Source: Pseudomonas asplenii (GTDB lineage: Bacteria > Pseudomonadota > Gammaproteobacteria > Pseudomonadales > Pseudomonadaceae). Taken from it: 64,000 nucleotides of DNA. Where the stretch lies: NCBI RefSeq assembly GCF_001293465.1, contig NZ_JSYZ01000017.1:126967-190966 (forward strand), in the 5' to 3' direction. The notes below the pieces were generated by a model. The model worked only from the letters and a program-made list of their open reading frames with translations. It did no database searches and was not told the origin of the DNA. Shown piece by piece: positions 1 through 8,948 of the stretch (position 1 is the stretch's first letter; each line of letters starts with the position of its first letter). Position numbers and translations under genes: made by a program.

Positions 1-1
1 G

Positions 2-988
2 CGCCGTTTCGATTTTTTCTCCCACGTGCCTGAGGCCACACGCACCCTGACCGAGCTGTATTCCGATTCCGGCACACCGGCCAGCTACCGGGAGATGGAC
101 GGCAACGGCGTGCATGCCTACAAATTGATCAATGCCAAGGGCGAGGTGCACTACGTCAAGTTCCACTGGAAAAGCCTGCAGGGCATCCGCAACCTCGATC
201 CGAAACAGGTCGTCGAGGTGCAGGGCCGCGACTACAGCCACATGACCCATGACCTGGTCAGTCACATCAACAAGGGCGACTTTCCCAAGTGGGATCTCTA
301 TGTCCAGGTGCTGACGCCACAGGAACTGGGCAAGTTCGACTTCGATCCGCTCGATGCGACCAAGATCTGGCCCGGCGTGCCGGAGCGCAAGGTCGGGCAG
401 ATGGTGCTCGATCGCAACCCGGCCAACGTGTTCCAGGAGACCGAGCAGGTGGCCATGGCCCCGGCGAACCTGGTACCGGGGATCGAGCCGTCCGAGGATC
501 GCCTGTTGCAGGGCCGGGTGTTTTCCTATGCCGATACGCAGATGTATCGCGTTGGTCCGAATGCGCTGCAACTGCCGATCAATGCGCCACGGGTGGCGGT
601 GAACAACGGCAATCAGGATGGCGCGATGAACAGCGGGCACAGCAGCACCGGGGTGAACTACCAGCCGAGCCGCCTGTTGCCGCGCGAGGAACCGCAGTCG
701 GCGCGCTACAGCCAGTTGCCCCTGTCGGGCAGCACCCAGCAGGCGAAGATCCAGCGTGAGCAGAACTTCAAGCAGGCCGGGGACCTGTACCGCTCCTACA
801 GCCAGAAGGAGAAGCAGGACCTGATCGAGAACTTCGGTGGCTCGCTGGCCGATACCGACGACGAGAGCAAGCACATCATCCTGTCGTTCCTCTACAAGGC
901 CGATCCCGAGTACGGCACCGGCGTGACCAAGGTGGCCAAGGGCGACCTGGCACGGGTCAAGGCGCTGGCGGCGAAGCTGGTGGACTGA
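2..988 (+). CDS. katB: Catalase, KatB type (3' part; 5' end outside window)
   Basis: This is the carboxy-terminal 328 residues of a heme catalase that breaks hydrogen peroxide into water and oxygen. The frame is open to the window edge and begins RRFDFFSHVPE, a conserved catalase stretch, so the amino-terminal part with the distal histidine lies upstream. The proximal heme-ligand motif RVFSYADTQMYR (around 517-552) contains the ligand tyrosine. The GTG at 26 is an internal valine, not a start. The next gene is an ankyrin-repeat protein, the pairing known for katB-ankB in P. aeruginosa, which favours KatB over KatA or KatE. KatB is peroxide-inducible in that species; the promoter is not in view. 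Confidence 0.9.
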   Translation, partial: RRFDFFSHVPEATRTLTELYSDSGTPASYREMDGNGVHAYKLINAKGEVHYVKFHWKSLQGIRNLDPKQVVEVQGRDYSHMTHDLVSHINKGDFPKWDLYVQVLTPQELGKFDFDPLDATKIWPGVPERKVGQMVLDRNPANVFQETEQVAMAPANLVPGIEPSEDRLLQGRVFSYADTQMYRVGPNALQLPINAPRVAVNNGNQDGAMNSGHSSTGVNYQPSRLLPREEPQSARYSQLPLSGSTQQAKIQREQNFKQAGDLYRSYSQKEKQDLIENFGGSLADTDDESKHIILSFLYKADPEYGTGVTKVAKGDLARVKALAAKLVD

Positions 989-1005
989 CCTGCCGGCTTG
1001 TGGGC

Positions 1006-1041
1006 CGGGTCCCCTCGCGGCGCTTGCCGCGGGGGGACCCG
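1006..1041. repeat. Long hairpin between katB and ankB
   Basis: A 16-bp inverted repeat (1006-1021 against 1026-1041) closed by a GCTT loop. Only one position departs from Watson-Crick pairing, and it is a T-G wobble. No T-run follows on either strand, so it is not a classical Rho-independent terminator. It could reduce or stabilise transcripts between katB and ankB, or be a decayed REP element. Confidence 0.7.
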
Positions 1042-1073
1042 GGACGATTGAGGTGTTATCGCGGAGTCATACG

Positions 1074-1625
1074 ATGCGTATCCCTGTGTTGTTGTTCCTC
1101 CTGGCCTGTGCCTGCAGCGCCTCGGCCGATCAGCCGGCGGTGCCTGCCGATCCGCAAGCGCTCAAGGCGCAGATCCAGGACTACTACTTCGATGCCGCCC
1201 GCCGTGGCGACGTCCAGATGCTGCAAACTTTCATCGACGCCGGTTATCCGCTCGATACCCAGGACGCCCAGGGCTACACCGCGCTGATCCTGGCGGCCTA
1301 TCACGGCCAGGGGCCGGCGGTGGAGCGCCTGCTGGCGGCCGGGGCCAATGCGTGTGTCCAGGACAAGCGCGGCAACACCGCGCTGATGGGGGCGATCTTC
1401 AAGGGGGAGGTGCGGATTGCCCGACGCCTGTTGAACAGCGACTGCAATCCCGACCAGCGCAACGCCGCCGGTCAGACGGCGGCGATGTACGCCGGGCTGT
1501 TCAAGCGCACCGCGCTGCTCGAGGCGCTGGCCGCCAAGGGGGCCGATCTTCAGGCCGAGGACCCGCTGGGCAACAGCGCGGCACGCCTGGTCGAGGGGCA
1601 AATCCGTACGCCGCCGACGCGCTGA
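1074..1625 (+). CDS. ankB: Periplasmic ankyrin-repeat protein AnkB
   Basis: A 183-residue exported protein. The ATG at 1074 is chosen over the GTG at 1053 because it begins a normal signal peptide (MRIPVLLFLLACACSASA) and has a GCGGAG ribosome-binding site. Ankyrin repeats follow from about residue 60, seen in the phrases GYTALILAAYHGQGPAVERL and GNTALMGAIFKGEVRIARRL. In P. aeruginosa AnkB is needed for full KatB activity and probably acts in the periplasm. It lies 85 bp after the catalase on the same strand, with a long hairpin in the gap, so the two may be expressed at different levels. Confidence 0.88.
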   Translation: MRIPVLLFLLACACSASADQPAVPADPQALKAQIQDYYFDAARRGDVQMLQTFIDAGYPLDTQDAQGYTALILAAYHGQGPAVERLLAAGANACVQDKRGNTALMGAIFKGEVRIARRLLNSDCNPDQRNAAGQTAAMYAGLFKRTALLEALAAKGADLQAEDPLGNSAARLVEGQIRTPPTR

Positions 1626-1673
1626 TCGGCGCTGGCTGAGCTATCATCGCGGTTTTTCCATGGGGGGAACGAG

Positions 1674-3041
1674 ATGGCCAAGGCCAAGCGCATGTACGGC
1701 TGCACCGAGTGCGGCGCGACCTTTCCCAAATGGGCCGGCCAGTGCGGCGAGTGCGGGGCCTGGAACACCCTCACCGAAACCCTGGTGGAAAGCGGCGGCG
1801 CTGCGGCACCCAGTGGGCGTACCGGCTGGGCCGGGCAGCAGGCCCAGATCAAGACCCTGGCCGAAGTCAGCGTCGAGGAGATCCCGCGTTTCTCCACCGC
1901 CTCGGCCGAACTCGATCGCGTGCTCGGCGGCGGCCTGGTGGATGGCTCGGTGGTGCTGATCGGCGGCGACCCGGGCATCGGCAAGTCGACCATCCTGCTG
2001 CAGACCCTGTGCAATATCGCCACGCGCATGCCGGCGCTGTACGTCACCGGCGAGGAGTCGCAGCAGCAGGTGGCCATGCGCGCCCGGCGGCTGGGCCTGC
2101 CCCAGGACCAGTTGCGGGTGATGACCGAGACCTGCATCGAGAGCATCATCGCCACCGCCCGGGTGGAAAAGCCCAAGGTCATGGTGATCGACTCGATCCA
2201 GACGATTTTCACCGAACAGCTGCAATCGGCACCCGGCGGCGTGGCCCAGGTGCGCGAAAGCGCGGCGTTGCTGGTGCGTTATGCCAAGCAGAGCGGCACG
2301 GCGATCTTCCTCGTCGGTCACGTGACCAAGGAAGGCGCCCTGGCCGGGCCGCGGGTGCTGGAGCATATGGTCGACACGGTGCTGTATTTCGAGGGCGAGT
2401 CCGATGGCCGCCTGCGCCTGCTGCGGGCGGTGAAGAACCGTTTCGGCGCGGTCAACGAGCTGGGGGTGTTCGGCATGACCGACCGCGGCCTGAAGGAGGT
2501 CTCCAACCCGTCGGCGATTTTCCTCACCCGCGCCCAGGAAGAGGTGCCCGGGAGCGTGGTCATGGCCACCTGGGAAGGCACCCGGCCGATGCTGGTGGAG
2601 GTGCAGGCGCTGGTCGACGACAGCCACATGGCCAACCCGCGGCGGGTGACCCTGGGCCTGGATCAGAACCGCCTGGCGATGCTGCTGGCGGTCCTGCATC
2701 GACATGGTGGCATTCCCACCCATGACCAGGACGTGTTTCTCAACGTGGTCGGTGGCGTGAAAGTGCTGGAGACCGCGTCCGACCTGGCCTTGATGGCGGC
2801 GGTGATGTCCAGCCTGCGCAACCGGCCCTTGCCCCACGACCTGCTGGTGTTCGGCGAGGTCGGCCTGTCGGGTGAGGTGCGCCCGGTGCCCAGTGGCCAG
2901 GAGCGCCTGAAGGAAGCGGCCAAGCATGGCTTCAAGCGCGCCATCGTGCCCAAGGGCAACGCGCCGAAGGAGTCGCCACAGGGCCTGAAAATCATTGCGG
3001 TCACGCGCCTGGAGCAGGCGCTGGACGCGTTGTTCGAATAA
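1674..3041 (+). CDS. radA: DNA repair protein RadA (Sms)
   Basis: A RecA-related ATPase of 455 residues, the usual length, that promotes branch migration in recombinational repair. The amino terminus carries a four-cysteine zinc finger (CTEC at residues 10-13, CGEC at 24-27). Walker A is GGDPGIGKST near residue 97, the RadA-specific KNRFG motif is at about 253-257, and the carboxy-terminal third is the Lon-protease-like domain seen in all RadA proteins. The start ATG has a GGGGGAACGAG Shine-Dalgarno region. An exported unknown follows 20 bp downstream on the same strand. Confidence 0.96.
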   Translation: MAKAKRMYGCTECGATFPKWAGQCGECGAWNTLTETLVESGGAAAPSGRTGWAGQQAQIKTLAEVSVEEIPRFSTASAELDRVLGGGLVDGSVVLIGGDPGIGKSTILLQTLCNIATRMPALYVTGEESQQQVAMRARRLGLPQDQLRVMTETCIESIIATARVEKPKVMVIDSIQTIFTEQLQSAPGGVAQVRESAALLVRYAKQSGTAIFLVGHVTKEGALAGPRVLEHMVDTVLYFEGESDGRLRLLRAVKNRFGAVNELGVFGMTDRGLKEVSNPSAIFLTRAQEEVPGSVVMATWEGTRPMLVEVQALVDDSHMANPRRVTLGLDQNRLAMLLAVLHRHGGIPTHDQDVFLNVVGGVKVLETASDLALMAAVMSSLRNRPLPHDLLVFGEVGLSGEVRPVPSGQERLKEAAKHGFKRAIVPKGNAPKESPQGLKIIAVTRLEQALDALFE

Positions 3042-3061
3042 CCGGATAAGGAGTCATCGGG

Positions 3062-3784
3062 ATGCGGATTGTCGGTACGGCAATGTGTTTGGCAGGTTGC
3101 ATGCTGTGGGCCGGTTTGGCCGGTGCGGCCACGGTGCCGCCAGGTTATCGCCTGGCCCAGCAGATGCCCACGGGCGATGGCGGTGAGCTGGAGTTGCTGG
3201 AGGATGTGCGGATCACTTCGGATCTGCATCAGTCGCTCTGGGGCAATGGCAGTGCGTTTGACGAGGATGCCTTTGACGACGAGGCGCTGGCGAAGGATGT
3301 CGCCAGCCGGCCGATCGTCGAGGCCCGCCTGCGGCTGCTGTCGGCTTCCGGCGACGAGGTCGGGAGCGTGGGGCTGGCCTATCCGCTGGCGACCCTGGAA
3401 AAGGCCGCGATGGAGGGTATGCCGAGCCCGGCATTTTTCCTCACGGTCGACCAGACCGCACCGATGGGCAGCTACAGCGGCCCGGCGACCCAGGTGCTGA
3501 TGCCGGCCCGGCGCAAGCTGCAGCCGATGCAGTATCAGGCGGCCGATGGCACACTCAAACCACTGTTCCTCGCCCAGACCGGCAAGGCGGCCTGGCAGGC
3601 CGACGACGCGCAGCCGGAGATTTTCCAGGTGTCGTCGTCGATGGCCGATGATGACAGTGACGATTTCGTGACCACCTACCGGACCTATCGCCTCAAGGGT
3701 GACGTCTGGCAGGTGTCGTCGCGGGAAGAGAAGGGCTACTGGGAGTCCGAAGGCGACTTCCCCCAGCGTTCGGTCTTTCCCTGA
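3062..3784 (+). CDS. Exported protein of unknown function
   Basis: A 240-residue protein with a cleavable signal peptide (hydrophobic residues 5-22, ending GLAGAA). The mature part is acidic, with DEDAFDDEALAKD near residues 66-78 and MADDDSDDF near 198-206. It shows no cysteine pairs, metal site or enzyme motif that I recognise. It starts 20 bp after radA behind AAGGAG and is probably cotranscribed with it; the next gene faces it. A gene of unknown function sits near radA and mapZ in P. aeruginosa too, but I cannot confirm orthology. Reality as a gene is well supported by signal peptide, ribosome-binding site and codon use; function is unknown. Confidence 0.8.
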   Translation: MRIVGTAMCLAGCMLWAGLAGAATVPPGYRLAQQMPTGDGGELELLEDVRITSDLHQSLWGNGSAFDEDAFDDEALAKDVASRPIVEARLRLLSASGDEVGSVGLAYPLATLEKAAMEGMPSPAFFLTVDQTAPMGSYSGPATQVLMPARRKLQPMQYQAADGTLKPLFLAQTGKAAWQADDAQPEIFQVSSSMADDDSDDFVTTYRTYRLKGDVWQVSSREEKGYWESEGDFPQRSVFP

Positions 3785-3828
3785 CCGCATGATCCCGGGC
3801 GCCGCCGATCGCGGTGGCACCCGGGTGA

Positions 3829-4197
3829 TCAACTCTCGAACAGGGCGTCCAGCTCCCGTTCCAGTTCCTCTTCGTCACCCAGGTTCAGTTCGACCAGGCG
3901 GCGCAGGTGCTGGATCGATTCCAGGCCGATGTGCAGGCATTTGAAGCCCAGATGGTGATGGTCCACGTGGACCAGCTCGGCATCCATTTTCACATGGGCG
4001 TTTTTCGCCAGGCGGATATCCACCAGGAAGATGCCCGCTGCGTCGTCGGGCCACTTGTCCGGCTGGTGGGCCAGCAGTCCCTTCAGGGAAAGGTCTACCA
4101 GTTGCGCCGACCAGACCGTATCTCCCTGGCTCAGGGTGGTGATGGCATCGAACGCGATACGCTTGAAACGGCGACGATTGATCGGATGGTCACTCAT
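3829..4197 (-). CDS. mapZ: PilZ-domain c-di-GMP receptor, MapZ type
   Basis: A 122-residue single-domain PilZ protein. The start is the ATG at 4197 with an AGGAAC ribosome-binding site; the longer open frame upstream has no PilZ character. Both c-di-GMP motifs are present: RRRFKR at residues 8-13 and DLSLKG at about 39-44. The end HLRRLVELNLGDEE is, as I remember it, nearly identical to PA4608 (MapZ), which binds the chemotaxis methyltransferase CheR1 when loaded with c-di-GMP. Position next to cstA and near radA also matches PA4608. It faces the exported unknown and diverges from cstA. Confidence 0.9.
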   Translation of the reverse strand: MSDHPINRRRFKRIAFDAITTLSQGDTVWSAQLVDLSLKGLLAHQPDKWPDDAAGIFLVDIRLAKNAHVKMDAELVHVDHHHLGFKCLHIGLESIQHLRRLVELNLGDEEELERELDALFES

Positions 4198-4417
4198 GTT
4201 CAGGTTCCTGTGCGGACTCTGCTGACTATAGACCCCATGCCGGGCCAGGCAAGCGGCCAGGCGTGAGAAGGGCTGCTCATCCGTCGGCGCGATGTCCCGG
4301 AAATTGTCCCGGCGGCAAGAAAAGACCGCCCTATACCAACGTCGGGTATGGTCACGGGGCGCTTTGGCGCTAAACTCAAGGTGGCTGTCTTTCTGTCCAT
4401 CTGGCTGGAATCTCAAA

Positions 4418-6484
4418 ATGAAAAATAATAATAGCCCGCTACGCCACCTTCCCTGGCTGGTGCTGGCGATCTTAGGAGCGTGCGCCCTGGGCGTAGTGGC
4501 CTTGCGCCGCGGCGAGGCGATCAACGCCTTGTGGATCGTGGTCGCCGCCGTGGCGATCTATCTGGTTGCCTACCGTTACTACAGTCTGTTCATCGCCAAC
4601 AGCGTCATGCAGCTCGATGCCAATCGAGCGACGCCGGCCGTGCTGAACAACGACGGTCTGGACTATGTGCCAACCAACAAACACATTCTTTTCGGTCACC
4701 ACTTCGCGGCGATTGCCGGTGCAGGCCCGCTGGTCGGCCCGGTGCTGGCCGCGCAGATGGGCTACCTGCCCGGCACGCTCTGGCTGATCGCCGGGGTGGT
4801 GCTGGCCGGCGCGGTCCAGGATTTCATGGTGCTATTCCTGTCCACCCGTCGCAACGGTCGCTCCCTGGGCGACATGGTGCGCGAGGAAATGGGCCGGATT
4901 CCGGGGACCATCGCCCTGTTCGGCTGCTTCCTGATCATGATCATCATCCTCGCGGTGCTGGCGCTGATCGTGGTCAAGGCCCTGGCCGAGAGCCCATGGG
5001 GCATTTTCACGGTGATGGCGACCATCCCGATCGCGATGTTCATGGGCGTCTACATGCGCTACATCCGTCCGGGCCGCATCGGTGAGATCTCGATCATCGG
5101 CGTCCTGCTGCTGCTCGGCTCGATCTGGCTGGGCGGGCAGATCGCCGCCGATCCGGTCTGGGCCAAGGCCTTCACCTTCACCGGCGTGCAGATCACCTGG
5201 ATGCTGATCGGCTACGGTTTCGTCGCCGCGGTGCTGCCGGTGTGGCTGATCCTGGCACCCCGGGACTACCTGTCGACCTTCCTCAAGATCGGCACCATCA
5301 TCGCCCTGGCGATCGGTATCCTGATCACCATGCCGATGCTGAAGATGCCGGCGCTGACCCAGTTCGTCGACGGTACCGGGCCGGTCTGGAAAGGCGGGCT
5401 GTTCCCGTTCCTGTTCATCACCATCGCCTGTGGCGCGGTGTCCGGCTTCCACGCGCTGATCTCCTCCGGGACCACGCCGAAGCTGCTGGATAACGAAACC
5501 AACGCCCGCTACATCGGCTACGGCGGCATGCTGATGGAGTCCTTCGTGGCGATCATGGCGATGGTTGCCGCCTCGGTGATCGATCCGGGCGTGTACTTCG
5601 CCATGAACAGCCCGGCTGCGGTGGTCGGTGCGGATGCGGTGGCCGTGGCGCAGACCGTCAGCAGCTGGGGCTTTACGATTACCCCGGATGCGTTGCAGGC
5701 GGTGGCCCGTGACATCGGCGAAACCACCATCCTGGCCCGTGCCGGTGGTGCGCCGACCCTGGCGGTCGGTATCGCGCAGATTCTGCATCACGTCCTGCCG
5801 GGCGAGAACACCATGGCGTTCTGGTACCACTTCGCGATCCTGTTCGAAGCGCTGTTCATCCTGACGGCGGTCGATGCCGGTACCCGTGCCGGGCGCTTCA
5901 TGCTGCAGGACCTGCTGGGCTCCTTCGTGCCATCGCTCAAGCGTACCGAGTCCTGGACCGCCAACCTGATCGCCACCGCCGGTTGCGTGGCACTCTGGGG
6001 CTACCTGCTGTACCAGGGCGTGGTCGATCCGCTGGGTGGCATCAACACCCTGTGGCCGCTGTTCGGTATCTCCAACCAGATGCTGGCGGGTATCGCGCTG
6101 ATGCTCGGCACCGTCGTACTGATCAAGATGAAGCGCCAGCGCTACATCTGGGTGACCCTGCTGCCGGCGCTCTGGCTGCTGGTCTGCACCACCACCGCGG
6201 GCTTCATCAAGCTGTTCGACGCCAACCCGGCGATTGGCTTCCTCGCCCTGGCGAAGAAGTACAGCACCGCGCTGGAAGCCGGGCAGGTACTGGCCCCGGC
6301 CAAGGACATCAACCAGATGCAGCACGTGATCTTCAACGCGTACACCAACGCGACGCTGACGGCGCTGTTCCTGTTCGTGGTCTTCAGCATCCTGTTCTAT
6401 GCCTTCAGGGTCGGTGTCGCGGCGTTGGGCAACAAGGAGCGTACGGACAAGGAAACACCGTTCCAGGCCGTGCCTGGGGCATGA
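4418..6484 (+). CDS. cstA: Carbon starvation protein CstA (peptide/pyruvate-type transporter)
   Basis: A polytopic inner-membrane protein of 688 residues with many hydrophobic segments. It belongs to the CstA family, members of which import peptides or pyruvate when preferred carbon is exhausted. The ATG at 4418 (MKNNNSPLRHLPW) is preferred to the ATG at 4292 because residues before it are not conserved-looking and 688 is close to the family length of about 700. Typical phrases include NKHILFGHHFAAIAGAGPLVGPVLAAQMGY (start only quoted in part here: HHFAAIAGAGPL). It is followed after 15 bp by a YbdD protein and then a YjiA GTPase, the usual Pseudomonas trio. Confidence 0.95.
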   Translation: MKNNNSPLRHLPWLVLAILGACALGVVALRRGEAINALWIVVAAVAIYLVAYRYYSLFIANSVMQLDANRATPAVLNNDGLDYVPTNKHILFGHHFAAIAGAGPLVGPVLAAQMGYLPGTLWLIAGVVLAGAVQDFMVLFLSTRRNGRSLGDMVREEMGRIPGTIALFGCFLIMIIILAVLALIVVKALAESPWGIFTVMATIPIAMFMGVYMRYIRPGRIGEISIIGVLLLLGSIWLGGQIAADPVWAKAFTFTGVQITWMLIGYGFVAAVLPVWLILAPRDYLSTFLKIGTIIALAIGILITMPMLKMPALTQFVDGTGPVWKGGLFPFLFITIACGAVSGFHALISSGTTPKLLDNETNARYIGYGGMLMESFVAIMAMVAASVIDPGVYFAMNSPAAVVGADAVAVAQTVSSWGFTITPDALQAVARDIGETTILARAGGAPTLAVGIAQILHHVLPGENTMAFWYHFAILFEALFILTAVDAGTRAGRFMLQDLLGSFVPSLKRTESWTANLIATAGCVALWGYLLYQGVVDPLGGINTLWPLFGISNQMLAGIALMLGTVVLIKMKRQRYIWVTLLPALWLLVCTTTAGFIKLFDANPAIGFLALAKKYSTALEAGQVLAPAKDINQMQHVIFNAYTNATLTALFLFVVFSILFYAFRVGVAALGNKERTDKETPFQAVPGA

Positions 6485-6499
6485 TGGGAGGGTACTGCA

Positions 6500-6697
6500 A
6501 TGTTCAATGACCTGAGTCGTCTCGGTAAGTACCTCGGGCAGGCCGCGCGCCTGATGGTCGGCATGCCCGACTACGACACCTATGTCGAGCATATGCAGAC
6601 CAGGCACCCGGACAAGCCGGTGATGAGCTACGAGGCGTTCTTCCGGGAACGCCAGGAAGCCCGTTACGGCGGCAAGGGTGGGCCCAAGTGCTGCTAG
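6500..6697 (+). CDS. YbdD/YjiX family small protein
   Basis: A 65-residue soluble protein of the YbdD/YjiX family, recognised by MVGMPDYDTYVEHM and the ending GGKGGPKCC. In enterobacteria and pseudomonads it is encoded directly after CstA-type transporters and is needed for, or modulates, their activity; its biochemical role is not established. It starts 15 bp after cstA with GGGAGG before the ATG, so the two are certainly one transcription unit. Confidence 0.92.
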   Translation: MFNDLSRLGKYLGQAARLMVGMPDYDTYVEHMQTRHPDKPVMSYEAFFRERQEARYGGKGGPKCC

Positions 6698-6727
6698 CCT
6701 GCGTGGCTTGCAGATAACACCGCACGG

Positions 6728-6791
6728 TAGGAGCCCGGCTTGCCGGCGAAGGTGTTCCTGAGGACGCCTTCGCCGGCAAGCCGGGCTCCTA
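6728..6791. repeat. Paired REP element (BIME-like palindrome)
   Basis: A near-perfect inverted repeat of about 29 bp per arm around a short CTGAG centre. Each arm contains GAGCCCGGCTTGCCGGCGAA, the palindromic repeat type common in fluorescent pseudomonads. It lies between ybdD and yjiA. It can fold into a very stable hairpin and may protect the cstA-ybdD message or reduce read-through into yjiA. Confidence 0.88.
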
Positions 6792-6806
6792 GCGTTTTTC
6801 TAGCGT

Positions 6807-7823
6807 ATGGGAGATTCGCGTTTGTCCGTTCCTATTCCCGTCACCGTCCTCAGCGGTTTTCTCGGCGCCGGCAAGACCACCTTGCTGCGCCACCTGCTCA
6901 AGGCCGAGCACGGCCTGAAAATCGCCGTGATCGAGAACGAATTCAGCGATGCCGGCATCGACACCCAACTGCTCGGTGCCGAGCCGGTGCAAGTCATGAC
7001 GCTGTCCAACGGCTGCGTCTGCTGCACCATCCACACCGACCTGACCAAGGCGTTGTATCTGCTGCTCGAACGCCTGGACCGTGGTGAAATCCTCTTCGAC
7101 CGACTGGTGATCGAGTGCACCGGGCTGGCCGACCCGGCGCCGGTGGCGCAGACCTTCTTCATCGATGAAGAGCTGCGCGAACGCTACCTGCTCGACGGCA
7201 TCATCACCCTGGTGGATGCCGCCCACGCCGAACATCACCTGACCCAGACCATCGCCCAGGCGCAGATCGGCTTTGCCGACCGACTGCTGGTGAGCAAGCG
7301 CGACCTGGTGGACGAAGCGACCTTCGACGCCTTGAGCGAGCGCCTGACGCGGATCAACCGGCGGGCACCGATCCGCATCGTCGAGCATGGCAATATCGAC
7401 CTGGCAGAACTGCTGGATGTCCGCGGCTTCAACCTCAACGCCGACCTGGGCGGTGGAGTGAGCCTGCGGCCGGTCCGCAAGGGGCACTCCATCGACCGCA
7501 TTTCCAGCCTGGTGCTGCGCACCGACCAGCCGCTGGATATCGATCGGCTCAGCGAGTTCATGAACGAGCTGCTGGAGGATCACGGCAAGCAACTGCTGCG
7601 CTACAAGGGCGTGCTGAATATCGCCGGCGAACCGCGCCGCCTGGTGTTCCAGGGCGTGCTCAAGCTTTACGGTTTCGACTGGGATACCGAATGGGAAGAG
7701 GGCGCGGCTCGCGAGAGTGTCATCGTCTTCATTGCCGATGATCTGCCTGAAGAGAAGATCCGTGAGGGCTTCGAGCGTCTCGCCTCAGGGCAACTGGCGA
7801 ACCTCGGTAGTACGGCCGTATAG
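6807..7823 (+). CDS. yjiA: CobW/YjiA family GTPase, putative metal chaperone
   Basis: A 338-residue G3E P-loop GTPase. Walker A is GFLGAGKTT near residues 17-25, the metal-binding signature is GCVCC near 70-74, and the base-recognition motif SKRD lies near 165. The carboxy-terminal CobW_C domain ends at about residue 330. Family members deliver or sense zinc, cobalt or other transition metals; the partner here is not visible. It follows cstA-ybdD, a grouping conserved in Pseudomonas. The last 39 bp overlap the 3' end of the convergent MFS gene, an unusual overlap probably created when that gene arrived. A TTG at 6822 is an alternative start. Confidence 0.9.
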   Translation: MGDSRLSVPIPVTVLSGFLGAGKTTLLRHLLKAEHGLKIAVIENEFSDAGIDTQLLGAEPVQVMTLSNGCVCCTIHTDLTKALYLLLERLDRGEILFDRLVIECTGLADPAPVAQTFFIDEELRERYLLDGIITLVDAAHAEHHLTQTIAQAQIGFADRLLVSKRDLVDEATFDALSERLTRINRRAPIRIVEHGNIDLAELLDVRGFNLNADLGGGVSLRPVRKGHSIDRISSLVLRTDQPLDIDRLSEFMNELLEDHGKQLLRYKGVLNIAGEPRRLVFQGVLKLYGFDWDTEWEEGAARESVIVFIADDLPEEKIREGFERLASGQLANLGSTAV

Positions 7824-8948
7824 CCAGGCTGTCAGGGCTATTGTCAGGCATGCCAGCGACAGTGCCTGGCTTTCGGTGGGTAGCAGGCTGACCAGCACAC
7901 CTGCGAGAACGGCCATCAACTGATGAAGCAGGCCGATCAGGGCCATGGCTTGTGGGCCGGACTCGACCTGCTGTTGGCAGGCCAGAAACTGGCACAGGGG
8001 ATAGCTGATCCCCTGGCCGATAAGGATCAGGCAGTAAGATAGCCAGAGTGCCAGTGAGCTATCGCCGGCGAATAGCAATGCGCCAGTAGTCATCAGGGCT
8101 GCTCCTACAGGTAACAGCAGCAGACCGATGTTGAACAACCTGAACTGATTTCGGCCAGGAGATGCCAGCCGATTGACCAGCAAGGTGCCCAGCAGATACG
8201 CCACACTGATGGGCCAGCCAAGCAGGCCATAGTCCAGGCTCGTCCAGTTGAACTGTTGTTGGAAAATACTGGGGGCGAGGCCATTGAACACTACGATAAT
8301 CGTATAGCCTAATCCCCCCGCGACCACAGGGCGTATGAAGGACGGCGCTCGCAGCAGGTCCAGGTAAACGGACCAGTCCGGAGCATGGCGTGGCTTGGTC
8401 GTGCGTTTTCCCGCGGGGATCAGCGAAGTACCGAGCAGCAGGCCGGCAACACCGATCAGCGCAAAGCCCGGGCGCCATCCTGATGAAGCATCGAGGACGG
8501 AGCCAAGAAACTGAACGATCCCCAGAGACAGGACAAAGCAGATGGATAAGGCGCTCAGCGCTTTTGCCAGTTGATAGCCATGAAAGCATTCTCTAAGCAG
8601 ACCACGAGCGCTGACAGAGGCCCCGCCAGCCCCAATACCTTGCAGAAGTCGCAGGGTGAGAAACGTCCAGCTTTCCGAGGTTGCTGCCAGTAGCAAGCTA
8701 ATGGCTCCATACAGTAACAAGGCTACGCTCAGTGTTCGAGAGTTACCCTGTGCTGCGCACAGCCGCCCCCATAACAGCATGGGGGCGCCCATTCCCAGCA
8801 GGAAGAGTCCAAGCGTCATGCCCGCAAATCTGCTGCCAGCCTGCAATTCCTCGGCAATGCGAGGCAATGAGGGCAGATAGAGTGTGATACCGGCTTGTGC
8901 CATTAATACCGCAAGGCAGGTGATGAACAGGATGGAGCGCTGGTTCAT
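7785..8948 (-). CDS. MFS efflux transporter (Bcr/CflA-like)
   Basis: A 12-helix major facilitator superfamily protein of 387 residues from the ATG at 8948 (MNQRSILFITCLAVLMAQAG). The first helices LYLPSLPRIAEEL and the loop GRLCAAQGNSRT resemble the drug/proton antiporters of the Bcr/CflA group, so export is more likely than uptake. A TTG at 9002 would add 18 residues, but the ATG overlaps the stop of a nine-codon frame that itself overlaps the stop of the upstream PLP-enzyme gene, which suggests translational coupling. Codon use and G+C are lower than in the flanks. Its likely cargo is the product of the PLP enzyme; this is inference from position. Confidence 0.85.
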   Translation of the reverse strand: MNQRSILFITCLAVLMAQAGITLYLPSLPRIAEELQAGSRFAGMTLGLFLLGMGAPMLLWGRLCAAQGNSRTLSVALLLYGAISLLLAATSESWTFLTLRLLQGIGAGGASVSARGLLRECFHGYQLAKALSALSICFVLSLGIVQFLGSVLDASSGWRPGFALIGVAGLLLGTSLIPAGKRTTKPRHAPDWSVYLDLLRAPSFIRPVVAGGLGYTIIVVFNGLAPSIFQQQFNWTSLDYGLLGWPISVAYLLGTLLVNRLASPGRNQFRLFNIGLLLLPVGAALMTTGALLFAGDSSLALWLSYCLILIGQGISYPLCQFLACQQQVESGPQAMALIGLLHQLMAVLAGVLVSLLPTESQALSLACLTIALTAWLYGRTTEVRQLP

